From the NCBI GenBank assembly GCA_030452025.1, contig JAKDNC010000001.1, positions 1 to 41,077 of the forward strand: DNA of 41,077 nt, written 5' to 3'. How positions within the stretch are numbered: position 1 is the stretch's first letter; each line of letters begins with the position of its first letter. Source of the stretch: Nocardioides sp. (GTDB taxonomy: Bacteria; Actinomycetota; Actinomycetes; Propionibacteriales; Nocardioidaceae). The position numbers and the translations under genes were made by a program. Of the stretch, positions 16,828 to 25,872 are shown in pieces. Under the pieces are notes generated by a model. That model searched no databases. It was not told the origin of the DNA and saw only the letters and a list, made by a program, of their open reading frames with translations.

Positions 16828-16944
16828 GTTCCCGATGCGGCCGTTGACCGTCCTGACGCACAGCATCAGTGACTGGTTCCTGATCGGAGCCCGCACCTGC
16901 ACAGCCAAGCCCAACCTGCCAGGACAAGCATCCGGACGCGCCCC

Positions 16945-17667
16945 TCAGTCGACTGCACCGGCCCCCAGATGCTCGAGCGCCACGTCACGGCTGCTGCGGA
17001 ACTCGTGGGTCGTCCCCTGCCAGACGATCTGGCCACGGGACATGCAGTAGATGTGCTCAGACGCTGCGACGGCGAGCTGGAGATTCTGCTCGACCAGGAC
17101 CACCGACAGCCCCTCGGAGCGGAGAGCCAGGATGATCTCCGAGACCTGCTCCACGACTTTGGGGGCCAGACCATCGGAGGGCTCGTCCAGGAGCAGACAA
17201 GTTGGACTCCCGAGCAGGGCGCGGGCGATCACGAGCATCTCCTGCTCACCGCCGGACAACTGGTCCGAGCGGTTGGACCGCCGGGTCGCCAGCGAGCCGA
17301 AGGTGTCATAGACCCGCTCCGGCGTCCACGTGGGACTGGCCGTCTTGCGCGTCGAGATCTGCAGGGTCTCCTCGACCGTGAGCGAGGAGAACACCCGTCG
17401 CCCTTGTGGGATGAGACGGAGCCCGGCCCGCGCGATCCGGTGGATCGGCAAACCGGTGACGTCCTGGCCATCGACCACGACCCTCCCGCTCTCGGGCCGG
17501 ACGAGACCCATGATGGTTTGCAGCAGGGTCGTCTTCCCCATCCCGTTGCGCCCCAGGACGGCAACACCAGTCCCGGCTGGCACGGCAAGGTCGACTCCGT
17601 GCAGCACTCGCGCGTCGCCGTATCCACTGTGCAGATCGGAAACCTCGAGGGATCGCTGGTCGCTCAC
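16945..17667 (-). CDS. ABC importer ATP-binding protein, LivF type
   Basis: A 240-residue ATPase of the branched-chain amino acid (HAAT) importer family. Walker A is LGRNGMGKTT, the signature is LSGGEQEML, Walker B is LLLDEPSDGL, and the C-terminus has VVLVEQNLQLAVAASEHIY as in LivF. It is the last of five genes (binding protein, two permeases, two ATPases). The start overlaps the LivG-type stop. Regulation by the conserved element upstream of the binding-protein gene would link it to the 3-hydroxyanthranilate operon. Substrate unknown; an aromatic amino acid derivative is plausible. Confidence 0.9.
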   Translation of the reverse strand: MSDQRSLEVSDLHSGYGDARVLHGVDLAVPAGTGVAVLGRNGMGKTTLLQTIMGLVRPESGRVVVDGQDVTGLPIHRIARAGLRLIPQGRRVFSSLTVEETLQISTRKTASPTWTPERVYDTFGSLATRRSNRSDQLSGGEQEMLVIARALLGSPTCLLLDEPSDGLAPKVVEQVSEIILALRSEGLSVVLVEQNLQLAVAASEHIYCMSRGQIVWQGTTHEFRSSRDVALEHLGAGAVD

Positions 17668-18431
17668 AGGAACACCTCCCCCAGGTTGGTGCCGAGATAT
17701 GCGTCCTGCACTTCCGCAGAGCCGCGGATGGTGCTCGGTTCACCCTCGGCGATGACGGCTCCCGCAGCGAGGACGATGACCTTGTCGGCCAGCGCGAAGA
17801 CCACGTCGAGGTCGTGCTCGATCAGGATCATCGCCAAGCTTCGGGGAAGGTTCGAGACCAGCTCGGAGAACGTGCGCGTCTCGGCCCCGGACATGCCGGC
17901 GGTCGGCTCGTCGAAGAGCAGCAGGTCCGGCTCCAGGGCCAGCGCCATCGCGACCTCCAGCTGGCGGCGCTGTCCGTGGGACAAGTCGCTGACCCGGCTG
18001 CTGCCACGCGGGTCCAGGCCCACGGCGTCGAGGAACTCGTGTGCCTCCACAGTCAGCCTCGCCTCGCGCTTGCGCGAAGGGATGATCGACCGGGAGATGC
18101 CGTGCCGACGCCGCAACGCCATGAGGACGTTTCCGGTCGCATCGAGTGAGGCGAAGAGCTCGCTGTGCTGAAAGGTCCGGCCGATCCCGGCTCGGCATCG
18201 CACCTCCTCCCTGGATGTCGTGATGTCCCGCCCGTTGAGCTCGATGGAGCCCGAGCTGACGGGAGTCCGACCAGCGATCAGGTTGAACAGCGTCGTCTTG
18301 CCCGCGCCGTTCGGCCCGATGAGCGCCACCCGATCGCCCCGGTCGACCGTGAACGAGACATCGTCGGTGACCGTCACTGCGCCGTACCGCTTGCGGACGT
18401 TCTTCAGTGAGAGAACGGTTTCAGCCGACAC
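17664..18431 (-). CDS. ABC importer ATP-binding protein, LivG type
   Basis: A 255-residue ATPase. Walker A IGPNGAGKTTLFNLIAG, the LivG-specific GIGRTFQHSELFASL stretch, signature LSHGQRRQLE and Walker B LLLFDEPTAGM are present. The C-terminal VIAEGEPSTIRG and DAYLG are typical LivG endings. The open frame extends further upstream, but the start is taken as GTG at 18429-18431, with GGAGGAGG at proper spacing and an 11-bp overlap with the permease gene. Works as heterodimer with the LivF-type ATPase. Confidence 0.9.
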   Translation of the reverse strand: MSAETVLSLKNVRKRYGAVTVTDDVSFTVDRGDRVALIGPNGAGKTTLFNLIAGRTPVSSGSIELNGRDITTSREEVRCRAGIGRTFQHSELFASLDATGNVLMALRRRHGISRSIIPSRKREARLTVEAHEFLDAVGLDPRGSSRVSDLSHGQRRQLEVAMALALEPDLLLFDEPTAGMSGAETRTFSELVSNLPRSLAMILIEHDLDVVFALADKVIVLAAGAVIAEGEPSTIRGSAEVQDAYLGTNLGEVFL

Positions 18432-19398
18432 GGACTGCCTCCTCCGAGGTTGATGGCTCCGGCGCCGCACGTCGTCGACTCAGCAACCCGGCCAGCCCGT
18501 TGGGAAGGAAGTAGACCGTCAGCACGAAGATCGCCCCGAGGGCCCGGACCCAGTAGTCCCCGATCGTCGAGGATGTGTAGGAGCGGATGACCACCAGCCC
18601 GATCCCGGCGATGAGCGGCCCGACCAGCGACCGTGCACCACCCACGAGGACCATCACCAGCAGAAGGATGGATGTGTCCGGAGCCAGTGCCGTGGGCGCG
18701 ATGAACACGTCCTTCTGGGTCAACAGCGCGCCACCGACCGCGACGGCCACACCCGAGATCACCAGCGCCGAAACACGAACAGTCGCGATGTTGTAGCCGA
18801 GCGCACGCATCCGGTCCGCATTGTCAGCGCTGCCGGTGATCGCCCGCCCCAGGGGCGCGGCGACCAGCAGCTGCACCAGGATGAGGACGACGACTGCCAC
18901 GACGAGGACATACCAGTAGACCGACACGACGTGAGGAAGGCCCAGGGCATCGAGCGCCGGGATCTCCGGGGTCGGGATGCCGGAGAGTCCGTTGTCACCG
19001 CCGGTGAAGTCGGTGGTCATGGTGATGGCGTGGATCAGCTCGGCCACGGCCAGGGAGACCATCAGGAAGTAGATCCCCTGGGCCCGCATCGAGATCACTC
19101 CCAACAGGACCGAGAGCACCGCCCCGACCAGCGCGGCGGCCAACAGACCGGCCAGCGGGTTCGCCGTCACATGCACGGCCAGCAGTCCGGCGGCATAGCC
19201 ACCGACACCGAGGAACGCCGCGTGGCCGAGCGACGGCAAGCCTGCCTGGCCAACGAGGACTGCGAGCCCCATCGCCATCAGCCCATAGATCAGTCCACCG
19301 GTGAGCACGTCCAGCGAGTAGGAATCAAGGAAGAGCGGCGCCAGTGCCAGGACGACCAGGACAGCCACGGTGGGGATGATGCGTGTGCGGCTCTTCAT
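18421..19398 (-). CDS. ABC importer permease, LivM type
   Basis: A 325-residue permease with about nine hydrophobic segments. GLMAMGLAVLVGQAGLPSLG and HAAFLGVGGYAAG early on, GIYFLMVSLAVAELIHAI and NADRMRALGYN are conserved in LivM proteins. The ATG overlaps the LivH-type stop (ATGA). It pairs with the LivH-type protein to form the membrane channel. Confidence 0.9.
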   Translation of the reverse strand: MKSRTRIIPTVAVLVVLALAPLFLDSYSLDVLTGGLIYGLMAMGLAVLVGQAGLPSLGHAAFLGVGGYAAGLLAVHVTANPLAGLLAAALVGAVLSVLLGVISMRAQGIYFLMVSLAVAELIHAITMTTDFTGGDNGLSGIPTPEIPALDALGLPHVVSVYWYVLVVAVVVLILVQLLVAAPLGRAITGSADNADRMRALGYNIATVRVSALVISGVAVAVGGALLTQKDVFIAPTALAPDTSILLLVMVLVGGARSLVGPLIAGIGLVVIRSYTSSTIGDYWVRALGAIFVLTVYFLPNGLAGLLSRRRAAPEPSTSEEAVRVG

Positions 19399-20264
19399 GC
19401 TGCCCTCCCGAAGAGGCCGCGCGGACGCACCAGCAGGACGAGCACCATCAGCCCGAAGAGCAGATAGGGCGCTACGGCCGGGACGTACGCCGCCCCGAGG
19501 TTCTGCAGGAGCCCGATGATGACGGCACCGAGGGCTGCGCCCTTGATGGAGCCCAACCCGCCGACCACGATCACGATCAGCGCCAGGGTCAGCACTTCGT
19601 TGTCCAGGCCCGGTCGCAGGTTCAGCAACGGGGCGCCCAGCACTCCGGCGATCGCGGCCAGCGCCGCACCCGCGACGAGGACCCCGATCTTGATCTTCTC
19701 GACGTCGTATCCGCTGACGGCCAGCATCTGCGGATCATCGATCGCGGCCCGGGTCAGGCTGCCGAGCTTGGTCCGCTCGAAGACGTAGTAGGCAAGGCCA
19801 CCGAGCACGATCGAAGCGCCGATCACGACCAGGCGGTACGTCGGGAACTGGGACCCGGCGATCTCGACCGACCCGTTCAACGCGTCCGGAATCGCCAACG
19901 TGTTGAACCCTCGGCCTTGGGCATGCAGCACCAGCTCACTGATGATCATGGCCAGCCCGAGGGTGAGCAACGCCTGGTCGAGGTGGCCCTTGTTGGCGAT
20001 CGGCTTGAGGGAGAAGTGCAGTCCCACGCCCATGAGCGAGCCCGCCGCGATCGCGACGAGCAGCGCACCGATCAGTGCCAGCATGCTGGGCGTGCCATCG
20101 CCCACCACCCAGACGTACCCAGCGCCCATGTACAGCGCCCCATGCGCCAGGTTCAGCACGTCGACGAGGCCGAAGATCACCGTCAGCCCGACTGCCAGCA
20201 GGAAGAGCAGTCCGGCGACGGCGAGTCCGTCGAGCAGGTTGACGAGGAAGCCCTGGAAGTCCAT
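19395..20264 (-). CDS. ABC importer permease, LivH type
   Basis: A 289-residue permease. GLLFLLAVGLTVIFGLVDVL followed by NLAHGALYMGAGYV is the LivH N-terminal signature; TRAAIDDPQMLAVSGYDV and VGGLGSIKGAALGAVIIGLL complete the family pattern. It starts 3 bp after the binding-protein stop. No truncation seen. Confidence 0.92.
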   Translation of the reverse strand: MDFQGFLVNLLDGLAVAGLLFLLAVGLTVIFGLVDVLNLAHGALYMGAGYVWVVGDGTPSMLALIGALLVAIAAGSLMGVGLHFSLKPIANKGHLDQALLTLGLAMIISELVLHAQGRGFNTLAIPDALNGSVEIAGSQFPTYRLVVIGASIVLGGLAYYVFERTKLGSLTRAAIDDPQMLAVSGYDVEKIKIGVLVAGAALAAIAGVLGAPLLNLRPGLDNEVLTLALIVIVVGGLGSIKGAALGAVIIGLLQNLGAAYVPAVAPYLLFGLMVLVLLVRPRGLFGRAA

Positions 20265-20267
20265 GCG

Positions 20268-21464
20268 TTAGTTGTCCTGGGGCTCGATGGTCTCGATGAC
20301 CTTGTTGCTGTAGCCGGCCCCGGCCTTCACGAGCTTGCGCACGTAGTAGCTCTGGACGGGGTTGTGGGTCTCCGGATCCACGGTGAACTCACCGCGAGGG
20401 CTGTCGATGGCGCCGACTGAGCTGAACGCATCAGTGAGTGACTGGGCGGTGACGTCCCCGTCGGCCTCCTCGGCACCCGCGTCGATGAAGGCGAACGAGT
20501 CGTAGGTCGTGACCGCGATGATCGACGGCGTTGCGTCATAGGCGTCGCTCCACGCCGCGGTGAACTTCTTGTTCGCCTCGTTCTCGAGCGCCGGAGAGTA
20601 GAGACCAACGGTGGTGATCCCGACGGCGCTGTCGCCGACAGCGCCGAGGATGTCCTCATCGGTCAGGTTCTGCGCACCGATGAGCGGCATCTTCTTGTCG
20701 TAGCCGAATTCCTTCCAGTTCTTGTCGAACGTGATCGCCTCGCCACCGGCGAAGAACGCGTAGACGAAGCTCGCGTCGTCGGGAATCTGGCCGAGGAACG
20801 GCTGGTAGTTCTGCGTCTTTCCGAACGGGGTCAGGATCTCCTTGGCGAGATCTCCGCCTCCGTTGTCCTGGTAGCCGTCGATGAAGCCGTCGCGCGTCTC
20901 CGTCCCGGCGGAGTAGTCGGCGCCGATGAAGACCCCGTTCTCGGTGTCGATCTCCGTGGCCGCGTAGACCCCTGCTGCATACCCGTGGTCGTAGTTGGAC
21001 TGGGAGACCCGCCACACGTAGTCCGAGACTCCCTCACCGGTGACCTCATTGGCTCCCGCGTTGGCGATCACGAGCGGGACCTCGTTCGCCTCCGCCTCCT
21101 GAGCCACGGTCACTGCCTCGGGCGAGGACACGATGCCCGTGATCACATCGACGTTGTCGCGCAGGATCATCTCCTTGGCCTTGGACTTGGCGGTCTCCGG
21201 GTTGCCCGCCGAGTCGGCCACGACCAGTTTCACTTCCTGGCCATCGATCTCGTCGTCGTGCTTCTTGATGTAGAGGTCCGCGGCCCGCTGCATCTCCTTG
21301 CCCAGGGGCGCGTAGGTCCCGGTCTTGGGGATCAGGAGGCCGATGGTCAAGACGTCGTCACTCTCGGAGTCACCGCCTCCACCCAAAGCGCCCCCGCAGG
21401 CGGAAAGAGAGACCAGGGCCGCAGAGGTCAGGGCTGCCAAGGTCGCCTTGCGTGAGAGATTCAT
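20268..21464 (-). CDS. ABC importer substrate-binding lipoprotein, LivK type
   Basis: A 398-residue periplasmic-binding-protein-like lipoprotein. The signal peptide ends in a lipobox with Cys23 (LVSLSACGG), followed by a Gly/Ser/Asp linker. The mature domain starts TIGLLIPKTGTYAPLGKEMQ and contains VDVITGIVSSPEAVTV and DYVWRVSQSNYDHG, as in amino-acid and aromatic-acid binding proteins of this family. The start ATG at 21462-21464 has GGAG seven bases upstream; a longer open frame upstream has no family support. It is first in the importer operon. The ligand is not predictable from sequence. Confidence 0.9.
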   Translation of the reverse strand: MNLSRKATLAALTSAALVSLSACGGALGGGGDSESDDVLTIGLLIPKTGTYAPLGKEMQRAADLYIKKHDDEIDGQEVKLVVADSAGNPETAKSKAKEMILRDNVDVITGIVSSPEAVTVAQEAEANEVPLVIANAGANEVTGEGVSDYVWRVSQSNYDHGYAAGVYAATEIDTENGVFIGADYSAGTETRDGFIDGYQDNGGGDLAKEILTPFGKTQNYQPFLGQIPDDASFVYAFFAGGEAITFDKNWKEFGYDKKMPLIGAQNLTDEDILGAVGDSAVGITTVGLYSPALENEANKKFTAAWSDAYDATPSIIAVTTYDSFAFIDAGAEEADGDVTAQSLTDAFSSVGAIDSPRGEFTVDPETHNPVQSYYVRKLVKAGAGYSNKVIETIEPQDN

Positions 21465-21552
21465 GGTGTGACTCCATTCGTCGACCATCAACACAGGAAC
21501 ACTGGTTGAGGTGGGTCGGATGACCCTGGTTGCATGCAATCGTTGTCGGTAA

Positions 21553-21592
21553 AGACATGCTCGGCTAATGCTCTTTCGGGTGCAGGCCATGC
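21553..21592. promoter_or_regulatory. Conserved 40-bp element before the importer operon
   Basis: AGACAT, then 8 bases, then AATGCYCTTTCSGGYGCA and CATGC in the same spacing as at 25887-25926. The core 28 bp match at 21 positions. It contains an interrupted TGC/GCA dyad and lies about 90 bp upstream of the LivK-type gene, just after the nbaD stop. Probably bound by the LysR protein of the nba locus. Confidence 0.6.
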
Positions 21593-21607
21593 CTGAACTG
21601 GTATATG

Positions 21608-22591
21608 TCAGTCTTCGGGAGCGCCCAGCCATCGCTGCGCGTTGCCGGTCAGGATCGCGTGCCGCTCCGCATCGGAGAGGAAGCCCGCCTGGTGCACGAC
21701 ATTGCCGGCCGGCCGCTCCCCCAACGGGTAGGGGAAGTCACTGCCGACCATGACCTGCTTGGGGCCCAGGACGTCGACCAGGGTCCGCAACGCGGCCGGG
21801 TCGAAGACCACGGAGTCGACGGAGAATCGGTCGACGTAGTGCGACGGCGGATGCTGCGACGTCCCGATGATGTCGTTGCGCTGGTGCCACGCGTTCTCGA
21901 AGCGACCCAGCCAGAACCCGAACGATCCACCGCCGTGGGCGAAGCAGATCCGCAGCGACTCGGGCAACCGGTCGAACGCACCGCCGAGGATCATCGCGAT
22001 GATCGACAGGTGCGTCTCCGATGGCATCCCGGCAAGCCAGCGTGCCATCCAACGGTTCAGCCGGGGCGACTCCGCCATGTCCCACGGGTGCACGAAGACC
22101 GGCACGTTCATCGACGCAGCATGCTGCAGGAACGTCACCACACCCTTGTCGTCGAGGTCCCGGTCACCGACATGGTTGCCGATCTCCACCCCACGATGAC
22201 CGGCTGCCACCGCGCGCTCCAGCTCCCGGCACGCTGCGTCGGTGTCCTGCAACGGCACCTGGGCGAACGGGACCAGCCGGTCGCCGCCCGGCGCACACAC
22301 TTCCAGGGCCAGGTCGTTGAAGATCCGCGCAACCTTCTCCGCCTCGCCCGCGGGGGCGTCGTAGGAGAAGAAGACCGGAGTCGGCGAAACGACCTGGACG
22401 GTGACGCCGTCGGCGTCCATCTCGCCCAGGCGCACCTCGGCGTCCCAGCAGTTCGACTGGATCCGCCGGAACTCGCTCGAGCCGACCATGATCATCGCCT
22501 CCCGCTCGGAGAGCGTCCGCAGCCACGGTTTGCCCTCACCGAGATCGGGCCACCCGTTGGGCACGTAGTGGGAGTGGATGTCGATGGTCAC
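21608..22591 (-). CDS. nbaD: 2-amino-3-carboxymuconate 6-semialdehyde decarboxylase
   Basis: A 327-residue amidohydrolase-superfamily decarboxylase. The metal ligands expected for ACMSD are visible: His6 and His8 (DIHSHY), His168 (VFVHPWD) and Asp285 (GSDFPYP), plus catalytic-site His219 (CFAHGGG). GDRLVPFAQVPLQD and RGVEIGNHVGDRDLDD also match the family. The enzyme decarboxylates the ring-cleavage product of 3-hydroxyanthranilate to 2-aminomuconate semialdehyde, diverting it from spontaneous quinolinate formation. The start is GTG at 22591, 4 bp after the nbaC stop. It is the last gene of the nba operon. Confidence 0.92.
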   Translation of the reverse strand: MTIDIHSHYVPNGWPDLGEGKPWLRTLSEREAMIMVGSSEFRRIQSNCWDAEVRLGEMDADGVTVQVVSPTPVFFSYDAPAGEAEKVARIFNDLALEVCAPGGDRLVPFAQVPLQDTDAACRELERAVAAGHRGVEIGNHVGDRDLDDKGVVTFLQHAASMNVPVFVHPWDMAESPRLNRWMARWLAGMPSETHLSIIAMILGGAFDRLPESLRICFAHGGGSFGFWLGRFENAWHQRNDIIGTSQHPPSHYVDRFSVDSVVFDPAALRTLVDVLGPKQVMVGSDFPYPLGERPAGNVVHQAGFLSDAERHAILTGNAQRWLGAPED

Positions 22592-22595
22592 CTGT

Positions 22596-23120
22596 TCAGC
22601 CCTTCCCGGGGTGGACGGTGCCGCAGTTGTCGCAGGTGCGAGCTTCCTCGGACTCGTAGAAGAGCTCGAAGACCGGGGGCAGGTCCGCGACGATGTCGCG
22701 CACCTGGAGCTCCACCTCGTGCACCTTCGCGTTGCACTCGAGGCAGAACCAGCAGAATTTCTCCAGCGTGCCCTCCTCGCGGATCCGCTCGATGACGATG
22801 CCGATCGAGCCCTCCTCAGGGCGCTGCGGCGAGTGGTGGATGTTGCCGGGCAGCATCCACATGTCGCCCTCGCGGATGTCCACGCGGTGAGGACCGTCCT
22901 CGGTCATCAGGTTGACGTGCATGTTGCCTTTGTACTGGTAGAACCACTCTTCGTAGGGCTCGAAGTGGAAGTCGGTGCGCTGGTTCGGACCGCCGACGAC
23001 CTGGACGATGAAGTCACCCACCGGCTGCCACATCTGCTTGTTGTTGACCGGCGGCTTGAGCTGGTCCTCGTTGTCCTTGATCCACTGCTCGAAGTTGAAG
23101 ACGGGCGGGATGGCAGTCAT
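22596..23120 (-). CDS. nbaC: 3-hydroxyanthranilate 3,4-dioxygenase
   Basis: A 174-residue bacterial-type extradiol dioxygenase of the cupin fold. Iron ligands correspond to His52, Glu58 and His96, substrate-binding Arg48, Arg100 and Glu111 are present, and a rubredoxin-like site is formed by Cys126/Cys129 and Cys163/Cys166. These sit one residue later than the numbering usually given for the Cupriavidus enzyme. It opens 3-hydroxyanthranilate to 2-amino-3-carboxymuconate semialdehyde. The start overlaps the RidA-like stop (ATGA) and the next gene encodes the decarboxylase for its product. Confidence 0.96.
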   Translation of the reverse strand: MTAIPPVFNFEQWIKDNEDQLKPPVNNKQMWQPVGDFIVQVVGGPNQRTDFHFEPYEEWFYQYKGNMHVNLMTEDGPHRVDIREGDMWMLPGNIHHSPQRPEEGSIGIVIERIREEGTLEKFCWFCLECNAKVHEVELQVRDIVADLPPVFELFYESEEARTCDNCGTVHPGKG

Positions 23121-23560
23121 CGCTGGTTCTCCTTGCTGGTGGGCTGCTGGGCGGGCAGGCAGGCAACTGCCTGGATCTCGATGAGCAGGTGGGGATGAGG
23201 AAGCTGGTGGACGGCGACGGTGGTTCGGGTGGGGCCGTTCTCGTCGAAGAACCGGCCATAGACCTCGTTGTAGCCGCCGAAGTCGTTCATGTTGACCAGA
23301 TAGGTGGTCACCTGGACCAGGTCCTCCAGCCCGGCCCCGACGGCGCCGAGGATGTCGCGGATATTCTCGATCACCGCGGTGGTCTGGGCGCCGATGTCGA
23401 GGTCGGTCACCCCCATCGCGTCGACCTCGACGCCGGCGAAAGTGTTGTCCGGTCGGCGGCTGCTGGTGCCGGAGACGAAGATCAGGTCGCCGACGACCTT
23501 CACGTGCGGGAAGCGCCCCCGCGGGGTCGCCTTGCCCTCGACCACTCTCGCGTCACTCAT
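23117..23560 (-). CDS. nbaF: 2-aminomuconate deaminase (RidA family)
   Basis: A 147-residue RidA/YjgF-fold protein. KVVGDLIFVSGTSSRRPDNT, TTAVIENIRDILGAVGAGLEDLVQVTTYLV and the late PHPHLLIEIQAVA fit the family; in RidA deaminases this last segment contains an Arg or residues that shape the site. Position between the decarboxylase-family gene and nbaC identifies it as the deaminase turning 2-aminomuconate to 4-oxalocrotonate. Overlaps both neighbours by four bases. Confidence 0.88.
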   Translation of the reverse strand: MSDARVVEGKATPRGRFPHVKVVGDLIFVSGTSSRRPDNTFAGVEVDAMGVTDLDIGAQTTAVIENIRDILGAVGAGLEDLVQVTTYLVNMNDFGGYNEVYGRFFDENGPTRTTVAVHQLPHPHLLIEIQAVACLPAQQPTSKENQR

Positions 23561-24387
23561 GCGGCGCCTCCCCCGGTGCGCAGCGACACCCGACCGAGAC
23601 CGGCCAGGTCGGCGGTCACGGTGACCCCGGCCTCGAGGGGGACGGCGGCCGTGGCGGCGCCCGCGAGGATCACCGAGCCGGCGGGAAGCTCCAGCCCGTG
23701 CTCACGGGCCATTCGCTTGACCGCAGCAAGGGCGAGCAGCGGGTCGCCGAGGATGTCGGCGCTCGACCCACGCGCGGCCTCGGTGCCGTCGACCGAGAGG
23801 GCCACCTCGAGAGCGGCCAGGTCGAGCTCGTCGAGGGTCTGGGCCAGCGGGCGCCAGAGACCGATCACATAGGCGGCCGCAGAAGTGTTGTCGGCGACCA
23901 CGTCCGCCAGGCTGAACTTGAAATTCTCGTACCTGCTGTCGATGATCTCCATCGCCGGCGCAACCTCGACGGCAGCAGCCACGATGTCCGCATCGCTGTC
24001 CGGGTCGGCGTGCGGGTCGACTGCCGCACCGAGACGGAAGGCCACCTCGGGCTCGATCCGTGGGTGGATCATCGTGTCCACGTCGAGGGTGCCTTCGTCG
24101 GCCACCTCCATGCTCTGGTGGAGCACACCGACGATCACGTCGGCAACGCCCATCTGCTCGGCCTTCGCCTTGCTGGTGAAGCCGAGCTTCACGCCGACCA
24201 CCTGGTCGCCGCGGGCCGCGCGCAGGCGCACCCCGGCCGACTGGACGGCGTACGCCTCGTCCTCGTCCAGGGGCGCGCGCAGCGAGAGCTGGGGCACGGC
24301 GGTGGCGGCGCGGACCGCTTCGTCGAGGATGGCGGCGAGCTCATCGCTGTCGGGCACAGGATTCTCGGGCACAGGGATCTCGGGCAT
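23557..24387 (-). CDS. nbaG: 4-oxalocrotonate decarboxylase (FAH superfamily)
   Basis: A 276-residue member of the 2-oxopent-4-enoate hydratase / 4-oxalocrotonate decarboxylase family. GVKLGFTSKAKAEQMGVADV, RIEPEVAFRLG (metal-binding Glu pair), EIIDSRYENFKFSLADVVAD and GSVILAGAATAAVP are present. Hydratase and decarboxylase branches look alike; the order G-F-C-D, as in the Pseudomonas nba cluster, favours decarboxylase. The start ATG at 24385-24387 has AGGAG at good spacing; the open frame continues upstream without support. No separate hydratase gene is in the window. Confidence 0.85.
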   Translation of the reverse strand: MPEIPVPENPVPDSDELAAILDEAVRAATAVPQLSLRAPLDEDEAYAVQSAGVRLRAARGDQVVGVKLGFTSKAKAEQMGVADVIVGVLHQSMEVADEGTLDVDTMIHPRIEPEVAFRLGAAVDPHADPDSDADIVAAAVEVAPAMEIIDSRYENFKFSLADVVADNTSAAAYVIGLWRPLAQTLDELDLAALEVALSVDGTEAARGSSADILGDPLLALAAVKRMAREHGLELPAGSVILAGAATAAVPLEAGVTVTADLAGLGRVSLRTGGGAA

Positions 24388-24395
24388 GGTCACTC

Positions 24396-25865
24396 CTAGA
24401 GCTGGACGCAGATGTTGGTGGGCTCGCTGTAGAAATGCAGCGAGTGCAGGCCGCCCTCGCGACCGATGCCGGACAGCCCGACGCCCCCGAACGGCGAGCG
24501 GAGGTCGCGCAGATACCACGTGTTGACCCAGGCCATGCCGACCCGCATGCTCCGCGCGACGCGGTGGCCGCGCTCGAGGTTGGTGGTCCAGACTGCCGCC
24601 GCCAGGCCGTATTCCGTGTCGTTGGCCAGGTCGATCGCCTCCTCCTCGGTGTCGAAGGGGATCAGCGCAGCGACGGGGCCGAAGACCTCCTCGCGGACCA
24701 CCCGGCAGCTGTTGTCCAGCCCGGCCCACAGGGTCGGCTCGATCCACGCACCATGGGCGAGCTCACCCTCCATCTGAGGGACACCGCCACCGACCAGCAC
24801 CTCCGCACCCTCCTCGACGGCGAGGTCGAGGTAGGACTGCACCTTCTCGCGGTGCTTGTCGGAGATCAGCGGTCCGGTGGTGGTGCCCGCGGCGTGGGGA
24901 TCGCCGAGCTTCAACTCCTTGGCCCTCTCGACGAGACCGTTGGCGAGCTCGTCAAAGATCGAGCGCTCGACGTACACCCGCTCGGTGCACAGGCAGACCT
25001 GACCGGTGTTGAGGAAGATCGAGCGGCTCAGGCCGTCGAGGGTTTTCTCCAGGTCGCAGTCGGCGAAGACGACCGCGGCGTTCTTGCCGCCGAGCTCGAA
25101 GGAGACGGGGCGTACGGCGGGAGCGACTGCCCGCATGATCGCCGAGCCGGTGCTCGACTCACCGGTGAAGGTGACGCCGTCGATGTCCTTGTGGGTGGTG
25201 AGGTGTTCACCAGCCGAGCCGGGGCCGAAGCCGTGGACCACGTTGTAGACGCCGTCGGGGACGCCGGCCTCCGCGATCACTTCGGCCAGCAGGGTCGCCG
25301 TCGACGGGGTCTCCTCAGAGGGCTTGACCACGACGGTGTTGCCGCATGCCAGTGCGGGAGCGACCTTCCAGGTCAGCAGGAGGAGAGGCAAGTTCCAGGG
25401 CACGATCACCGCGACCACGCCGAGCGGCTTGTTGACCGCATAGTTCAGCGCCTGTCGCCCGTCTGCGAGCTCGGTCATGAACGAGTCCAGACCCGCTGAG
25501 GCGATGGTGTCGGCGAAGGAGCGAAAGTTCGTCGCGGCTCGGGCCACGTCGAGCTCGCGGACCAGGTGGACCGGCTTGCCGGTGTCACGGATCTCGGCCT
25601 CCACGAACTCCTCCGCGCGCGCCTCGATCCGGTCGGCGACCCGGCGCAACAGGTTGGCTCGTTCACCGACAGGGGAGGATCCCCAGGTCTTGAGGGAGTG
25701 TCGCGCCGCGGCGACCGCGGCGTCGACGATCTCCGCGTCGGCCTCGTGGACCTGGGCAACCACGGCGCCGTCGGCGGGATTCACCTTGGGGAAGGTGGAC
25801 CGGCCTGCGACGTGGCGGCCGGCCACGACGTTGAAGACCTCAGGAAGCAGGTTGGATGTGGTCAT
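24396..25865 (-). CDS. nbaE: 2-aminomuconate 6-semialdehyde dehydrogenase
   Basis: A 489-residue NAD-dependent aldehyde dehydrogenase. Catalytic residues are Asn158 (PWNLP), Glu257 (FELGGKN) and Cys291 (NTGQVCLC); NAD-site GFGPGSAGE and TFTGESSTGS are intact. The C-terminus (LRDLRSPFGGVGLSGIGREGGL, then TNICVQL) is typical of the 2-hydroxymuconate/2-aminomuconate semialdehyde group. It lies first in the nba operon, 8 bp before nbaG. The ATG at 25863-25865 has no Shine-Dalgarno; TACGCT ends seven bases upstream, suggesting a leaderless transcript. Longer upstream open frame is not supported. Confidence 0.92.
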   Translation of the reverse strand: MTTSNLLPEVFNVVAGRHVAGRSTFPKVNPADGAVVAQVHEADAEIVDAAVAAARHSLKTWGSSPVGERANLLRRVADRIEARAEEFVEAEIRDTGKPVHLVRELDVARAATNFRSFADTIASAGLDSFMTELADGRQALNYAVNKPLGVVAVIVPWNLPLLLLTWKVAPALACGNTVVVKPSEETPSTATLLAEVIAEAGVPDGVYNVVHGFGPGSAGEHLTTHKDIDGVTFTGESSTGSAIMRAVAPAVRPVSFELGGKNAAVVFADCDLEKTLDGLSRSIFLNTGQVCLCTERVYVERSIFDELANGLVERAKELKLGDPHAAGTTTGPLISDKHREKVQSYLDLAVEEGAEVLVGGGVPQMEGELAHGAWIEPTLWAGLDNSCRVVREEVFGPVAALIPFDTEEEAIDLANDTEYGLAAAVWTTNLERGHRVARSMRVGMAWVNTWYLRDLRSPFGGVGLSGIGREGGLHSLHFYSEPTNICVQL

Positions 25866-25872
25866 GTCTGTG

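Noticed and set aside
16705..16914. 69-codon minus-strand frame in the gap before the LivF-type gene
   Set aside because: No family pattern or ribosome site; the opposite strand carries the more protein-like antitoxin remnant.
19383..20420. 345-codon plus-strand frame across the LivH-type gene
   Set aside because: Asp/Gln/Arg/His-rich with no motif and antisense to a conserved permease.
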